From an uncultured Anaerococcus sp. (lineage in GTDB: Bacteria > Bacillota > Clostridia > Tissierellales > Peptoniphilaceae), in assembly GCA_943913325.1 (NCBI GenBank), contig CALTXP010000033.1:1-16031 (forward strand): 16,031 bases of DNA, in the 5' to 3' direction. Of this stretch, positions 1-6,267 are shown piece after piece. The notes under the pieces are model-generated. The model saw only the letters and a list, made by a program, of their open reading frames with translations. It made no database searches and was not told the origin of the DNA. How positions within the stretch are numbered: position 1 is the stretch's first letter; each line of letters begins with the position of its first letter. The position numbers and the translations under genes are program-made.

Positions 1-494
1 AAATAAATCTAAAATCTATTCTAAATGTGTAAATAAGACAATAATCATGCTATTAATTATATATACTAGTCCTTAACTTATAGCAAATAAAAGTTTAAAA
101 ACTATTATAGAGGCTTTATTTTGTTTAAAGGAAATAATATAATAGTACACTTCTAGTTTATAGGATATTAAATATATAGGCAATAAATATAAGTTCGTAT
201 AAAAAAGTTAAGTTATAACATAAAAATTATCATCCATAGATCACTTGTAAATCATAAATATTTCGAAAGGTCTATAAATCAATCCTTATATTAAAAAAGG
301 ATATTCAGCTTTTATTAAGTGCAGAATATAAATTGAGTATAAGATACTCGTTTAATAAAATAGTTATTGTAAAAAAATATAATAAGATGAATCAAGTCTA
401 GGACTAATATATAATATCCTAATACTAGGCAATTCCTGTCAAAATAATTAACTCATCTATATAAAAAACATGGGGCTATTGCAGAATGAATAAA
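1..494. other. AT-rich stretch without a recognisable gene
   Basis: This stretch is almost entirely A and T, with stop codons frequent in all frames. I see no open frame with a ribosome binding site, no RNA gene and no clear hairpin terminator. Its last 23 bases (about 472-494, beginning TGGGGCTATTGCAGAATG) vaguely resemble the terminal repeats of some insertion sequences, but no partner end was found. It directly abuts the left inverted repeat of the IS3 remnant. Confidence 0.5.
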
Positions 495-522
495 TGTCCC
501 GAACCCCAAAATCCGCAATAAC
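495..522 (+). repeat. Left terminal inverted repeat of the IS3-family remnant
   Basis: This 28-bp end starts TGTCCCGAACCCC and pairs with 764-791 at 22 of 28 positions. The TG outer dinucleotide is typical of IS3-family ends. Confidence 0.8.
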
Positions 523-541
523 GGATGGAAGGGTTTTTTTG

Positions 542-634
542 ATGCCAAAATATACAAAGGATTTTAAAATAAAATTAGTAATGGAATATTTATCAGATAA
601 ATCAACAAGAAATGTTTTATGGAGAAGAGTTTGA
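542..634 (+). pseudogene. IS3-family OrfA remnant (N-terminal end only)
   Basis: The frame starts at ATG 542 and reads MPKYTKDFKIKLVMEYLSDK and a few more residues. This is the usual beginning of an IS3/IS150-type OrfA helix-turn-helix protein, which binds the element's inverted repeats. Normal OrfA proteins are around 90-170 residues. Here homology stops after about 24 residues at the deletion junction near 612-614, and the frame then runs into a stop at 632-634. It is a broken gene with no expected function. Confidence 0.75.
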
Positions 635-752
635 AAATTATGATGATTTAAAAAACAGAATAGAAGAATATATTAAATGGTACAATGAAGATAGGATTAA
701 AACAAAATTAAACGGAATGTCTCCTGTTATGTACAGACTACATTCCGTTTAA
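612..752 (+). pseudogene. IS3-family OrfB integrase remnant (C-terminal end only)
   Basis: Read from 612, the frame encodes MFYGEEFENYDDLKNRIEEY, then IKWYNEDRIKTKLNGMSPV and a stop at 750-752. The YxxWYNxxRIKxKLxGxSPxxYR pattern is the standard C-terminus of the IS3-family (IS150 group) integrase. The DDE catalytic residues lie upstream in an intact OrfB and are missing. The fragment overlaps the OrfA remnant in another frame because an internal deletion brought the two together. Confidence 0.85.
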
Positions 753-763
753 AATAATATTAT

Positions 764-791
764 GTTATTCCGTGTTTACGGGTTCGGGTCA
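764..791 (-). repeat. Right terminal inverted repeat of the IS3-family remnant
   Basis: This is the outer right end of the element. Its reverse complement starts TGACCCGAACCC and matches the left end at 22 of 28 positions. It lies three bases from the left arm of the terminator hairpin at 794-834. Confidence 0.8.
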
Positions 792-834
792 AAATCATCC
801 CATCATTAGAAGAACCTTCTAATGATGGGATGAT
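791..834 (-). terminator. Rho-independent terminator of the 871-2108 operon
   Basis: Positions 794-812 and 816-834 form a perfect 19-bp stem with a 3-nt loop (813-815). Read on the minus strand, the stem is followed by only four T (794-791) before the IS3 remnant begins. The element therefore appears to have landed in or at the T tract, which may have been longer. The stem could also stop plus-strand transcription, but no T run follows on that side. Confidence 0.75.
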
Positions 835-870
835 AATTGTTCATAATTTTGCAACAGCCCAAATCTCTTA

Positions 871-1374
871 CTATTTTAATTTTTTAATATCTTTTTCAGC
901 ATCTTTAGCCTTATCAGACACATCTTTTGCTATATCAGAGCCTTTATCAATTGCTTTATCCTTTGCTTTTTCTCCTTTAGCTTTAGCATCATCTGCTATA
1001 TCCTCACCTTTTTCTTTGACATCTCTGTAAGCTCTTTTGCTCTTATCAGCTACATCATCGATTATTTCTTCTCCTCTATCATTTTCTGCTTCTAAGCTTT
1101 TTGTTTCATTTACAGCTTCTCTAATAGCTGGTCCGTTCTTATAAAGCCAATAAGCTGTTCCAGCTGCTGCACCTGCGATAAGCAAGTTTTTTCTTCTTTC
1201 TGATCTTTCATATTCTTCGTCTTCAAAGATTTCCCAGTCTGGCAAATGATCTTTTGGATCAAAGTGTTTTACCTTGTAAGCAGTGGTAGCAAGTTTTACT
1301 ACATCTCCAGCATCTAATAATCCTAATTTGTGATTTACTTTAGCTAAATTTGTTAATGTTTTTAATTTTGTCAT
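871..1374 (-). CDS. YtxH-like protein with hydrophobic segment and LEA-like amphipathic tail
   Basis: The protein has 167 residues starting MTKLKTLTNL. This start was chosen over one 23 codons upstream because AAAAGGAGAG sits just before ATG 1374, and the longer version would overlap the preceding lipoprotein gene. Residues 1-60 are mixed polar. Residues about 63-77 (LLIAGAAAGTAYWLY) form a short Ala/Gly-rich hydrophobic segment. From about residue 100 the protein is an Asp/Lys/Ala-rich helical tail with repeated KGxDIAxD and KAKDxA steps. This order resembles YtxH-type and LEA/apolipoprotein-like stress proteins, which associate with membranes. The resemblance is in composition and layout, so function is not assured. 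It is the last gene before the terminator at 791-834, and a GGGTATATAT element lies upstream at 1397-1406. Confidence 0.75.
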   Translation of the reverse strand: MTKLKTLTNLAKVNHKLGLLDAGDVVKLATTAYKVKHFDPKDHLPDWEIFEDEEYERSERRKNLLIAGAAAGTAYWLYKNGPAIREAVNETKSLEAENDRGEEIIDDVADKSKRAYRDVKEKGEDIADDAKAKGEKAKDKAIDKGSDIAKDVSDKAKDAEKDIKKLK

Positions 1375-1396
1375 AATACTCTCCTTTTGTTTATTT

Positions 1397-1406
1397 ATAT
1401 ATACCC
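1397..1406 (-). promoter_or_regulatory. GGGTATATAT motif, possible alternative-sigma -10, upstream of the YtxH-like gene
   Basis: On the minus strand this reads GGGTATATAT, 22 bases before ATG 1374. The same 10-mer occurs upstream of the genes starting at 2108 and 11834. GGGTAT matches the -10 box of SigB-type general stress promoters, but I see no good matching -35 (GTTT) here. Confidence 0.35.
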
Positions 1407-1415
1407 ACTTTTCAT

Positions 1416-1631
1416 TTAATATAATATTTGATAATCTTCGCATTCTTCATCTTTTTTGTCATCGTCATAGTTATAAATAAAACCACTATCTATTTTATCC
1501 CTATCCCTAAGTCCTCGTCCTTTAAATAAAGTATCACCATAAAATAACTTTTGATCTGTCTTATCAGCTTCATGTATGGAGCAAGAACTTAAGCTTAAGG
1601 CCATGACTACTATGAAAATTATTTTTTTCAT
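1416..1631 (-). CDS. Small lipoprotein of unknown function
   Basis: The protein has 71 residues. MKKIIFIVVMALSLSSC is a short signal peptide ending in a lipobox (LSSC, Cys17), so the mature 55-residue protein should be lipid-anchored on the outer face of the membrane. The mature part is very acidic and basic (many Asp, Lys and Glu) with no recognised domain. AAGGAGAG lies before ATG 1631, inside the end of the upstream GyrI-like gene, and only 3 bases separate the two genes, so they are surely co-transcribed. Its 3' end lies shortly before the YtxH-like gene. Confidence 0.75.
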   Translation of the reverse strand: MKKIIFIVVMALSLSSCSIHEADKTDQKLFYGDTLFKGRGLRDRDKIDSGFIYNYDDDKKDEECEDYQILY

Positions 1632-1634
1632 ATC

Positions 1635-2108
1635 TTAGCTCTCCTTAACTCCTACAGAATTAGGATTTTCCTTTAGGCAAATAAATAATTTTATATTAGC
1701 CATTTTATCCTCATCATTATTATATTGATAAAACTCAATATCAGCTCCTAAGCCATGGAAATATCTCTTATTTGGAAAATATTCTTTATAAACATAATTA
1801 TAAGCTTCTTCCAAGTTTTCTCCGCTAACATCTACTTCTAAATACGTAGATTCATCTAGTTCATAAATTCTAAATCCACTTTCTTTTACTAGGCTATTAT
1901 CAGAAAGCTTAAAGCCAATAGAATATATATAGGACTGATCTATAGCATTATATTCCATTAAAGCAAAGGCTGATCCTACTTCTCTTAATAGCTTCTTATA
2001 TTTACTTAAAAATTCATCTCTAATAGCTTTTGCTTCATTTCTATTTTCTAGCTCAAAACTTCTTACAGCTATCTTCAATGCTTGTTTTTTAACCACATTA
2101 ACTCGCAT
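1635..2108 (-). CDS. GyrI-like / effector-binding domain protein
   Basis: The protein has 157 residues and starts at ATG 2108, preceded by AAGGAGAT. It has no signal peptide or membrane segment, so it is cytoplasmic. The pattern of beta strands and helices resembles the stand-alone GyrI-like (AraC-type effector-binding, SOUL/GyrI fold) family: a YIYSIGFKLSD strand, FRIYELDESTYLEVDVSG, a helix, and a C-terminal GLGADIEFYQ followed by IKLFICLKE. Members bind small molecules or act as inhibitors or regulators. The match is by motif layout only and moderate. It is the first gene of a three-gene minus-strand unit with the small lipoprotein and the YtxH-like protein. Confidence 0.6.
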   Translation of the reverse strand: MRVNVVKKQALKIAVRSFELENRNEAKAIRDEFLSKYKKLLREVGSAFALMEYNAIDQSYIYSIGFKLSDNSLVKESGFRIYELDESTYLEVDVSGENLEEAYNYVYKEYFPNKRYFHGLGADIEFYQYNNDEDKMANIKLFICLKENPNSVGVKES

Positions 2109-2134
2109 AATATCTCCTTATTTATCTATATAAA

Positions 2135-2144
2135 ATATATACCC
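2135..2144 (-). promoter_or_regulatory. GGGTATATAT motif, possible -10, upstream of the GyrI-like gene
   Basis: On the minus strand this reads GGGTATATAT, 26 bases before ATG 2108, where a -10 box would give a leader of about 20 bases. It is identical to the motifs at 1397-1406 and 11871-11880. The -35 position shows only a weak match to either the SigA or SigB consensus. Confidence 0.35.
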
Positions 2145-2170
2145 TAAAATAACTCATTCACGTTAATTAG

Positions 2171-2198
2171 TTGAAAACGTTATAAGCTATAATATAAT
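2171..2198 (+). promoter_or_regulatory. SigA-type promoter of the FMN-binding lipoprotein gene
   Basis: TTGAAA (2171-2176), a 16-bp spacer and TATAAT (2193-2198) form a good housekeeping promoter. The expected transcript starts near 2205 and has a leader of about 50 bases before ATG 2255. The ribosome binding site is ACGGAGGAG. Confidence 0.65.
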
Positions 2199-2254
2199 TA
2201 ATTATAGAAAGATAATTATCTAACAATATATACTACTAAAACGGAGGAGCATTT

Positions 2255-3400
2255 ATGAAAAAAAGAGCCAATTTACTAGCTATCATGCTAGCAACAACTA
2301 TGGTCTTTGCAGGATGTGGAAACGATAACAATAAGGATGATGATACTAATAAAACAGCTGTAGAAGAAAATAATGAAAAAGAAACTACGACTGATAGCAA
2401 AGAAAGTACGGATAATAAAGATAAAGAAAAAGATGACAAAGAAGATAAAAAAGATGATGAAAAAACAACAGATGATTCTTCTACAGAAGAAGAGGATATT
2501 GTTCTTCACAGAGCTTATCCAGCCACTGAAGGTAGATCCTTGCCAACTATAGTAGTAGCAACAAGCGGAGATAAAATTGTAGATGCTTTCATTGACGAAT
2601 ATGAATTTTTTGACAAAGATTCTAAATATAAAGGTGTACCAAACTCAGATAAGGAATTTGGAGATGGTGTAAAAGAAGATAAAATCTTAGCATCAAAACT
2701 TGATAATGAAGAAGTTTACACTGATGAAATGAAAGAAGCCGGCGGTGAAGCTACACTAATGGATAACTACAATGCCGTTACAGACTATGTAAAGGGTAAA
2801 AGTATAGACGAGCTTGAAGATTTCATCAAAGATAATGAAGACGATGAAATTATCGATGCTTTAACTGGAGCAACATTCAAATCTACACCTGAGTTATTAA
2901 GATATGTAATTGATACAGCAAAAGATGATACTATAACTGTAAGCGGAAAAGTTCAAAATACAGATGATATTACATTAAAATATGCTATAGGAGCTCCTCA
3001 TGGAGAAAAAAGCTTTGGCAATGCTGTAGTTGCTCTTGAAGGTAATAAGATTATAGCAGCAAGTATAGATGAATATCAATACCTTGAAGCAGGAAAAACA
3101 AAATTAGATATTGAAAGTGATTTTGCTAAAAACTATGCAAAAGATAATATAGTTCTAGGAAGTAAGATAGAAAATGATGAAGCTTACTCTACTAAGATGA
3201 AAGATAAGCGTGAATCTACAAAATCAATAAAAGAAAATTTTGAAGCAATCGAAAACTTTGTTGCTGGAAAAACTATAGATGAAATCAAAGATGTAATTTC
3301 AGATGCTAAGCCAGGCGAAGCTATAGATACAGTATCAGGTGCAACATTAGTGGACACAGCTGGTTACCTTCAATTAATAGTGGATGCAGCTGAAAAATAA
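2255..3400 (+). CDS. Lipoprotein with two FMN-binding (flavinylated) domains, PplA-like
   Basis: The protein has 381 residues. Residues 1-21 are a lipoprotein signal with lipobox FAGC (Cys21). Residues about 22-82 are a disordered Asp/Lys/Glu/Thr-rich tether. Two homologous domains follow, about 83-215 and 238-380. Each ends in the ApbE flavinylation motif Dxx(S/T)GAT: DALTGAT (Thr207) and DTVSGAT (Thr364), 157 residues apart. In this family FMN is attached covalently to the last Thr, and the domains carry electrons outside the membrane. Listeria PplA, a lipoprotein of flavin-based extracellular electron transfer, likewise has two such domains. The repeats share an (A/S)xIDEYxxxxxG segment and a SIDELEDFI-type helix. 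The partner dehydrogenase and ApbE are not in the window. It has its own promoter and shares a terminator with the convergent gene. Confidence 0.8.
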   Translation: MKKRANLLAIMLATTMVFAGCGNDNNKDDDTNKTAVEENNEKETTTDSKESTDNKDKEKDDKEDKKDDEKTTDDSSTEEEDIVLHRAYPATEGRSLPTIVVATSGDKIVDAFIDEYEFFDKDSKYKGVPNSDKEFGDGVKEDKILASKLDNEEVYTDEMKEAGGEATLMDNYNAVTDYVKGKSIDELEDFIKDNEDDEIIDALTGATFKSTPELLRYVIDTAKDDTITVSGKVQNTDDITLKYAIGAPHGEKSFGNAVVALEGNKIIAASIDEYQYLEAGKTKLDIESDFAKNYAKDNIVLGSKIENDEAYSTKMKDKRESTKSIKENFEAIENFVAGKTIDEIKDVISDAKPGEAIDTVSGATLVDTAGYLQLIVDAAEK

Positions 3401-3444
3401 TAAGTAAATTAACAAAAAAAGTTTAATATAAAGTTATAATAAAT

Positions 3445-3491
3445 ATCGTCCCAAAATCACTGGAAAGATATCCTAATGATTTTGGGACGAT
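3445..3491. terminator. Bidirectional rho-independent terminator
   Basis: Positions 3445-3459 and 3477-3491 form a perfect 15-bp stem (ATCGTCCCAAAATCA type) with a 17-nt loop. It lies between convergent genes ending at 3400 (plus) and 3511 (minus). Moderate T-rich runs follow on both sides, so it probably serves both. Confidence 0.8.
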
Positions 3492-3510
3492 TTATTATCA
3501 AATAGATTTT

Positions 3511-3834
3511 TTATATTAAATTAGTTCTCAAAAGTAAGATTAACATAACTAGCATAAGGATGATGCCAATCATAGTAAAGGCATCTATTCTTTTTTTTAA
3601 GGCTAATATAACCAATGATATGGACAATAGAAACATAAATAAAAATATCTGTAAAAATTTATAATCGCCATTATTAATCATAAAATAAACCATAGCAATA
3701 GCACCTGTTATAGTTAAAACTATAGATAAATATTTTCTCGATTTTTTTCTATCTAAGATATAGTCTAAGAAGCTAATAATGCCCACCGTCATAAGAGCTG
3801 GCCATATCATATTTTTCATAAGTAAAATTTCCAT
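3511..3834 (-). CDS. Small integral membrane protein, function unknown
   Basis: The protein has 107 residues. After a short N-terminus, hydrophobic segments lie at about 10-24, 35-53, 61-79 and 86-104, separated by short basic loops (LDRKKSRKY and KKRID). This makes a four-helix membrane protein with no recognisable catalytic motif or family signature. ATG 3834 is used because AGAGGGAAG precedes it at proper spacing. A second Met at codon 6 is possible. The gene stands alone, convergent with the FMN-binding lipoprotein gene, and repeat array 1 lies immediately upstream, so its promoter must lie in or next to the array. Confidence 0.65.
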   Translation of the reverse strand: MEILLMKNMIWPALMTVGIISFLDYILDRKKSRKYLSIVLTITGAIAMVYFMINNGDYKFLQIFLFMFLLSISLVILALKKRIDAFTMIGIILMLVMLILLLRTNLI

Positions 3835-3863
3835 AACTTCCCTCTATTCCTATAGTTATTACA

Positions 3864-4360
3864 GAGATCTCTCCACTCACTCTCACCCATTTCGACTGGA
3901 ATGAAGCGTAGCGGAGTGAAACGGAGAAATCTCCTAATCTGTATATATCTCAATTACTTAATACTACACGGGGATCTCTCCATGCGCTCATTTCATTCGC
4001 TTAGTCGAGATGGGATACTTCACAATTACCCATTTCGACTGGAACGGGGCGTAGCGGAGTGAAATGGAGAAATCTATTGATTTGTATGTTTCTAAAATAT
4101 TTAATACTACGCGGGGATCTCTCCGTGCATTCGCTTACGCTCATTTAGTCGAGATAGGCTACTCATCCACCCATTTCGACTGGAGCGTAACGTAGTGAAG
4201 CGGAATGGAGAAATCTCTTGGACTTCTATGTAGCTCAATTACTTAATACTACACGGGGATCTCTCCATGCGCTCATTTCATTCGCTTAGTCGAGATGGGA
4301 TACTTCACAATTACCCATTTCGACTGGAACGGGGCGTAGCGGAGTGAAATGGAGAAATCT
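3864..4360. repeat. Hairpin-repeat array 1 (alternating complementary units)
   Basis: Two complementary unit types alternate. Forward units begin CCATTTCGACTGGA and end GGAGAAATCT: 3887-3933, 4029-4075, 4171-4217 and 4315-4360. Reverse units begin GATCTCTCC and end AGTCGAGATGG or similar: a truncated one at 3864-3884, then 3971-4013, 4114-4158 and 4256-4298. The period is about 143 bp. Reverse and forward units are separated alternately by about 15 bp and by a conserved AT-rich linker of about 38-40 bp containing CAATTACTTAATACTACACG. Single-stranded copies could fold into hairpins of about 45 bp. The cores are richer in GC than anything around them. There is no protein-coding content. Confidence 0.9.
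3949..4083 (+). repeat. 135-bp exact direct duplication, copy A
   Basis: The sequence is identical base for base to 4234-4368, 285 bp downstream, which is two array periods. It spans a linker, a reverse unit, the short spacer and a forward unit. Confidence 0.9.
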
Positions 4361-4368
4361 ATTGATTT
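4234..4368 (+). repeat. 135-bp exact direct duplication, copy B
   Basis: This is the second copy of 3949-4083. The intervening pair of units (4114-4217) is diverged, so the identity reflects a recent copying event and not general conservation. Confidence 0.9.
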
Positions 4369-4375
4369 AGCATTT

Positions 4376-4807
4376 CTACTTTTCTACCAATAAATCACTT
4401 CTAATATATCCTGTCTGTCCATCTATAGATATCCTTGACCAATCATCGGATTCTCCTAGTTTTAGTATCTCATCTCCGCTTTCAACTGTAGTCATTACAT
4501 TTGAACTTTCACTTGGCGCTACTCTTACATTTACTACATTTTCTACAGTATACATAACACCATCCCCACCATCACTATCATTGTCTGTATTTTGAGGATT
4601 GTCAGTACTTTCTTCTAATTGATCATTAGCTGTGTCAGTATTTTTCTTGGAATCTTCATTGGGATTTTCTTCTAATGACTCATCTGTTACTTCTTGTTGG
4701 CTTTCACCTTGTGGATGTCTTACAGATACGTAATTATCATCAGAAGAGCAAGCTGTCGTAGCTAAAGCTAAACTTAAAATAGCTAATGCCTTAAATTTAT
4801 TATTCAT
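4376..4807 (-). CDS. SH3b-domain lipoprotein of the polysaccharide operon
   Basis: The protein has 143 residues. It is started at ATG 4807 because GGAGGGG precedes it and residue 1 then begins a proper lipoprotein signal ending TTAC (Cys20). Residues about 21-84 are an acidic Ser/Asn/Asp/Glu-rich tether. Residues about 86-143 form a bacterial SH3 domain: YTVENVVNVRVAPSESSNVM, then a GDE turn, a DDWSRI strand and TGYIRSDLL at the end. SH3b domains commonly bind peptidoglycan or cell-wall peptides, so the protein probably sits between membrane and wall. It overlaps the upstream CpsD-like gene by 8 bp (ATGAATAA), which implies translational coupling and a role tied to polysaccharide display. It is the last gene of the operon, and array 1 begins 15 bases after its stop. 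Confidence 0.8.
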   Translation of the reverse strand: MNNKFKALAILSLALATTACSSDDNYVSVRHPQGESQQEVTDESLEENPNEDSKKNTDTANDQLEESTDNPQNTDNDSDGGDGVMYTVENVVNVRVAPSESSNVMTTVESGDEILKLGESDDWSRISIDGQTGYIRSDLLVEK

Positions 4808-5465
4808 CGTCCCCTCCAAATAATTCATCAATCTCATCTTCAGCATACATATAATCTGTTATTATGATTCCTAATATATTTGCATTTTCTTTTTCCAACT
4901 GCTTAATAGACTCAAATGTTTGTGGACTATTACTTAAGTCATAGCTTGAAAATACAACTGACCCATCAGCCTCAGCCGCAAACATATTTGCTTCTGGTAT
5001 ATCTATATTTGCTGTAAGATTTATAAATACATAGTCATATCTATCATGTGCATTTGTATAAAATTCTTTTATCGCCTCGGAATCTAGATACTCATCCGCA
5101 TGACTTGCGACATCTCCTGTATAAATATAGTCTAAATCTTCATAGTTAGGATCAGTCACTACAGCATCATCTATAGGGTAATCTTTAAAGATAATATCTA
5201 TAAATCCCTTATCCTTATCACTTCCAGTTACCCTTGCCAACTCATTATCACGTAGATTAGCATCTACTAATAAGACCCTATCTCCATCTTCTGCTAAATG
5301 ATGAGATATATTTACTAGACTTTCTATTTTCTGAGCTTTCTTGCTTGATGCAGTAAATACAACTGTTACAAGTTCATTTCCTAATTTTTCTGTAAGTCTA
5401 TCTTCTAAGTTATAGAAAGATTGTAAAAGTATTTCTCTATTTTCATCTACTTTTTTTCTAAACAT
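4800..5465 (-). CDS. CpsD/BY-kinase-like protein with degenerate Walker motifs (likely pseudokinase)
   Basis: The protein has 221 residues and starts at ATG 5465 after AAGGAG. Its layout follows bacterial tyrosine kinases of capsule systems: an N-terminal helix (NREILLQSFYNLEDRL), a P-loop region at 34-50, Walker A' at 64-72, Walker B at 143-150, and the LDYIYTGDVASHADEYL segment equivalent to LxxLPAGxxPPNPxELL. The catalytic positions are changed. The P-loop reads FTASSKKAQKIES without GxGKS/T, Walker A' reads VLLVDANLR instead of VDxDxR, and Walker B reads YDYVFINL with Asn where Asp is expected. A terminal Tyr cluster is absent, with only DYMYAED near the end. It therefore probably does not bind ATP normally and may act as a structural partner of the adjacent Wzz/CpsC-like protein, whose gene it overlaps by 8 bp. 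Confidence 0.75.
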   Translation of the reverse strand: MFRKKVDENREILLQSFYNLEDRLTEKLGNELVTVVFTASSKKAQKIESLVNISHHLAEDGDRVLLVDANLRDNELARVTGSDKDKGFIDIIFKDYPIDDAVVTDPNYEDLDYIYTGDVASHADEYLDSEAIKEFYTNAHDRYDYVFINLTANIDIPEANMFAAEADGSVVFSSYDLSNSPQTFESIKQLEKENANILGIIITDYMYAEDEIDELFGGDDE

Positions 5466-6267
5466 CTAAGTCTCCTTTTTTATAAGAAGGAATTCTACCT
5501 AAAACTTCATATTTACTAGATGATGTACTAGTTTCAGAAGCATCTTCTATTTCTTTTTTATCAATTATTTGGGTTGATCCAGCTTCATAACTTACTGAAT
5601 TATTAGCATCTTCTTTACTAATCTTCTCACTTTTAACTTTCTTTACTTTTTTAACAGGCTTTTCTTTAACTTCTCTTAGCTCAGCAAGTTCTTCAGAAAC
5701 TTTTTTTGTATTTGCCCTTAATTTTTTGTTAGAATTATTTATATAAATCATATCAAAAATAGTCCAAAGTAAGAATCCTAGGCCACCAATATATAAAGCG
5801 TATCTTAAAGTATTATCTAGTTGGCTAGCAGCACCATATGAATATTCCATAACCTTGGCACCAGAATTATATATATTATTTAAAACTCTTACTGTATAAT
5901 CAGCATATTGATCAGCCAAGTCCTCAGCCCTTAGTTTATTATTATCCGTAACTACAATGTCGATAATTGATGAGTTTTCAACAGGTCTGATTTCTAGCTT
6001 ATTATCAAGCTTACTAGTAGGCCAATCAATTTTAAGTGTCTCTAGTGTCTTTTGCTTAATCTTTTGACTATTTACTGTTGCAGCATAGGTCGCTGATGTT
6101 GAGGCTGCATCATTTATATCTTCTATATTAGTAGTTACAACCTTTGCTTGGGCTTGGTATTCCTTATAGCCACCAAAATTTAAACCAAAATAGGTTATCA
6201 TTCCAATTATTATCCCAAAAATAATAGCTGATGGGATTGCTGAAAATACGGATCTCTTATTTTCCAT
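5458..6267 (-). CDS. Wzz/CpsC-like polysaccharide co-polymerase (chain-length regulator)
   Basis: The protein has 269 residues and starts at ATG 6267, preceded by GGAGG at good spacing; an upstream in-frame start lacks such a site. Two membrane helices (about 7-29 and 153-176) flank an extracytoplasmic domain of about 120 residues, the layout of Wzz/CapA/CpsC proteins that set polymer length and pair with a tyrosine kinase. The cytoplasmic tail is Lys-rich (KEKPVKKVKKVKSEK), then Ser/Thr-rich, ending YEVLGRIPSYKKGDLDV. This tail is longer than in many CpsC proteins and carries no kinase domain. The usual proline-rich stretch before the second helix is not evident. Its neighbours are two glycosyltransferases upstream and the CpsD-like partner downstream. 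Confidence 0.75.
   Translation of the reverse strand: MENKRSVFSAIPSAIIFGIIIGMITYFGLNFGGYKEYQAQAKVVTTNIEDINDAASTSATYAATVNSQKIKQKTLETLKIDWPTSKLDNKLEIRPVENSSIIDIVVTDNNKLRAEDLADQYADYTVRVLNNIYNSGAKVMEYSYGAASQLDNTLRYALYIGGLGFLLWTIFDMIYINNSNKKLRANTKKVSEELAELREVKEKPVKKVKKVKSEKISKEDANNSVSYEAGSTQIIDKKEIEDASETSTSSSKYEVLGRIPSYKKGDLDV

Larger units (their letters stand above)
495..791 (+). mobile_element. Internally deleted IS3-family insertion sequence with both ends kept
   Basis: The element is 297 bp. The left end (495-522) and the reverse complement of the right end (764-791) match at 22 of 28 positions without gaps. Both begin TG, then (T/A)CCCGAACCC, as IS3 ends do. An AAA triplet flanks each side (492-494 and 792-794), which fits a 3-bp target duplication, although A runs are common here. 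Inside, the first 24 codons of an OrfA-type helix-turn-helix protein are joined directly to the last 46 codons of an OrfB integrase in another frame. The catalytic DDE core is gone, so the element cannot encode transposase. It could only move if a full-length relative acts in trans. Confidence 0.85.

Noticed and set aside
472..494. TGGGGCTATTGCAGAATG-like sequence as an end of a second insertion sequence
   Set aside because: It vaguely resembles known IS ends, but no matching partner end, transposase fragment or target duplication was found.
830..1030. Plus-strand 66-codon frame opposite the YtxH-like tail
   Set aside because: It is antisense to a repetitive Lys/Asp/Ala helix region, has a Ser/Ala/Leu-rich product, and has no start signal.
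2236..2509. Minus-strand open frames opposite the acidic tether of the FMN-binding lipoprotein
   Set aside because: They are complements of the low-complexity Asp/Lys/Glu region, giving Ser/Leu/Phe-rich peptides without start signals.
3864..4360. Array resembling a CRISPR locus because of regular repeats and linkers
   Set aside because: The repeats alternate in orientation and vary in sequence. The linkers are conserved and not unique, two lengths alternate, and no cas gene is present.
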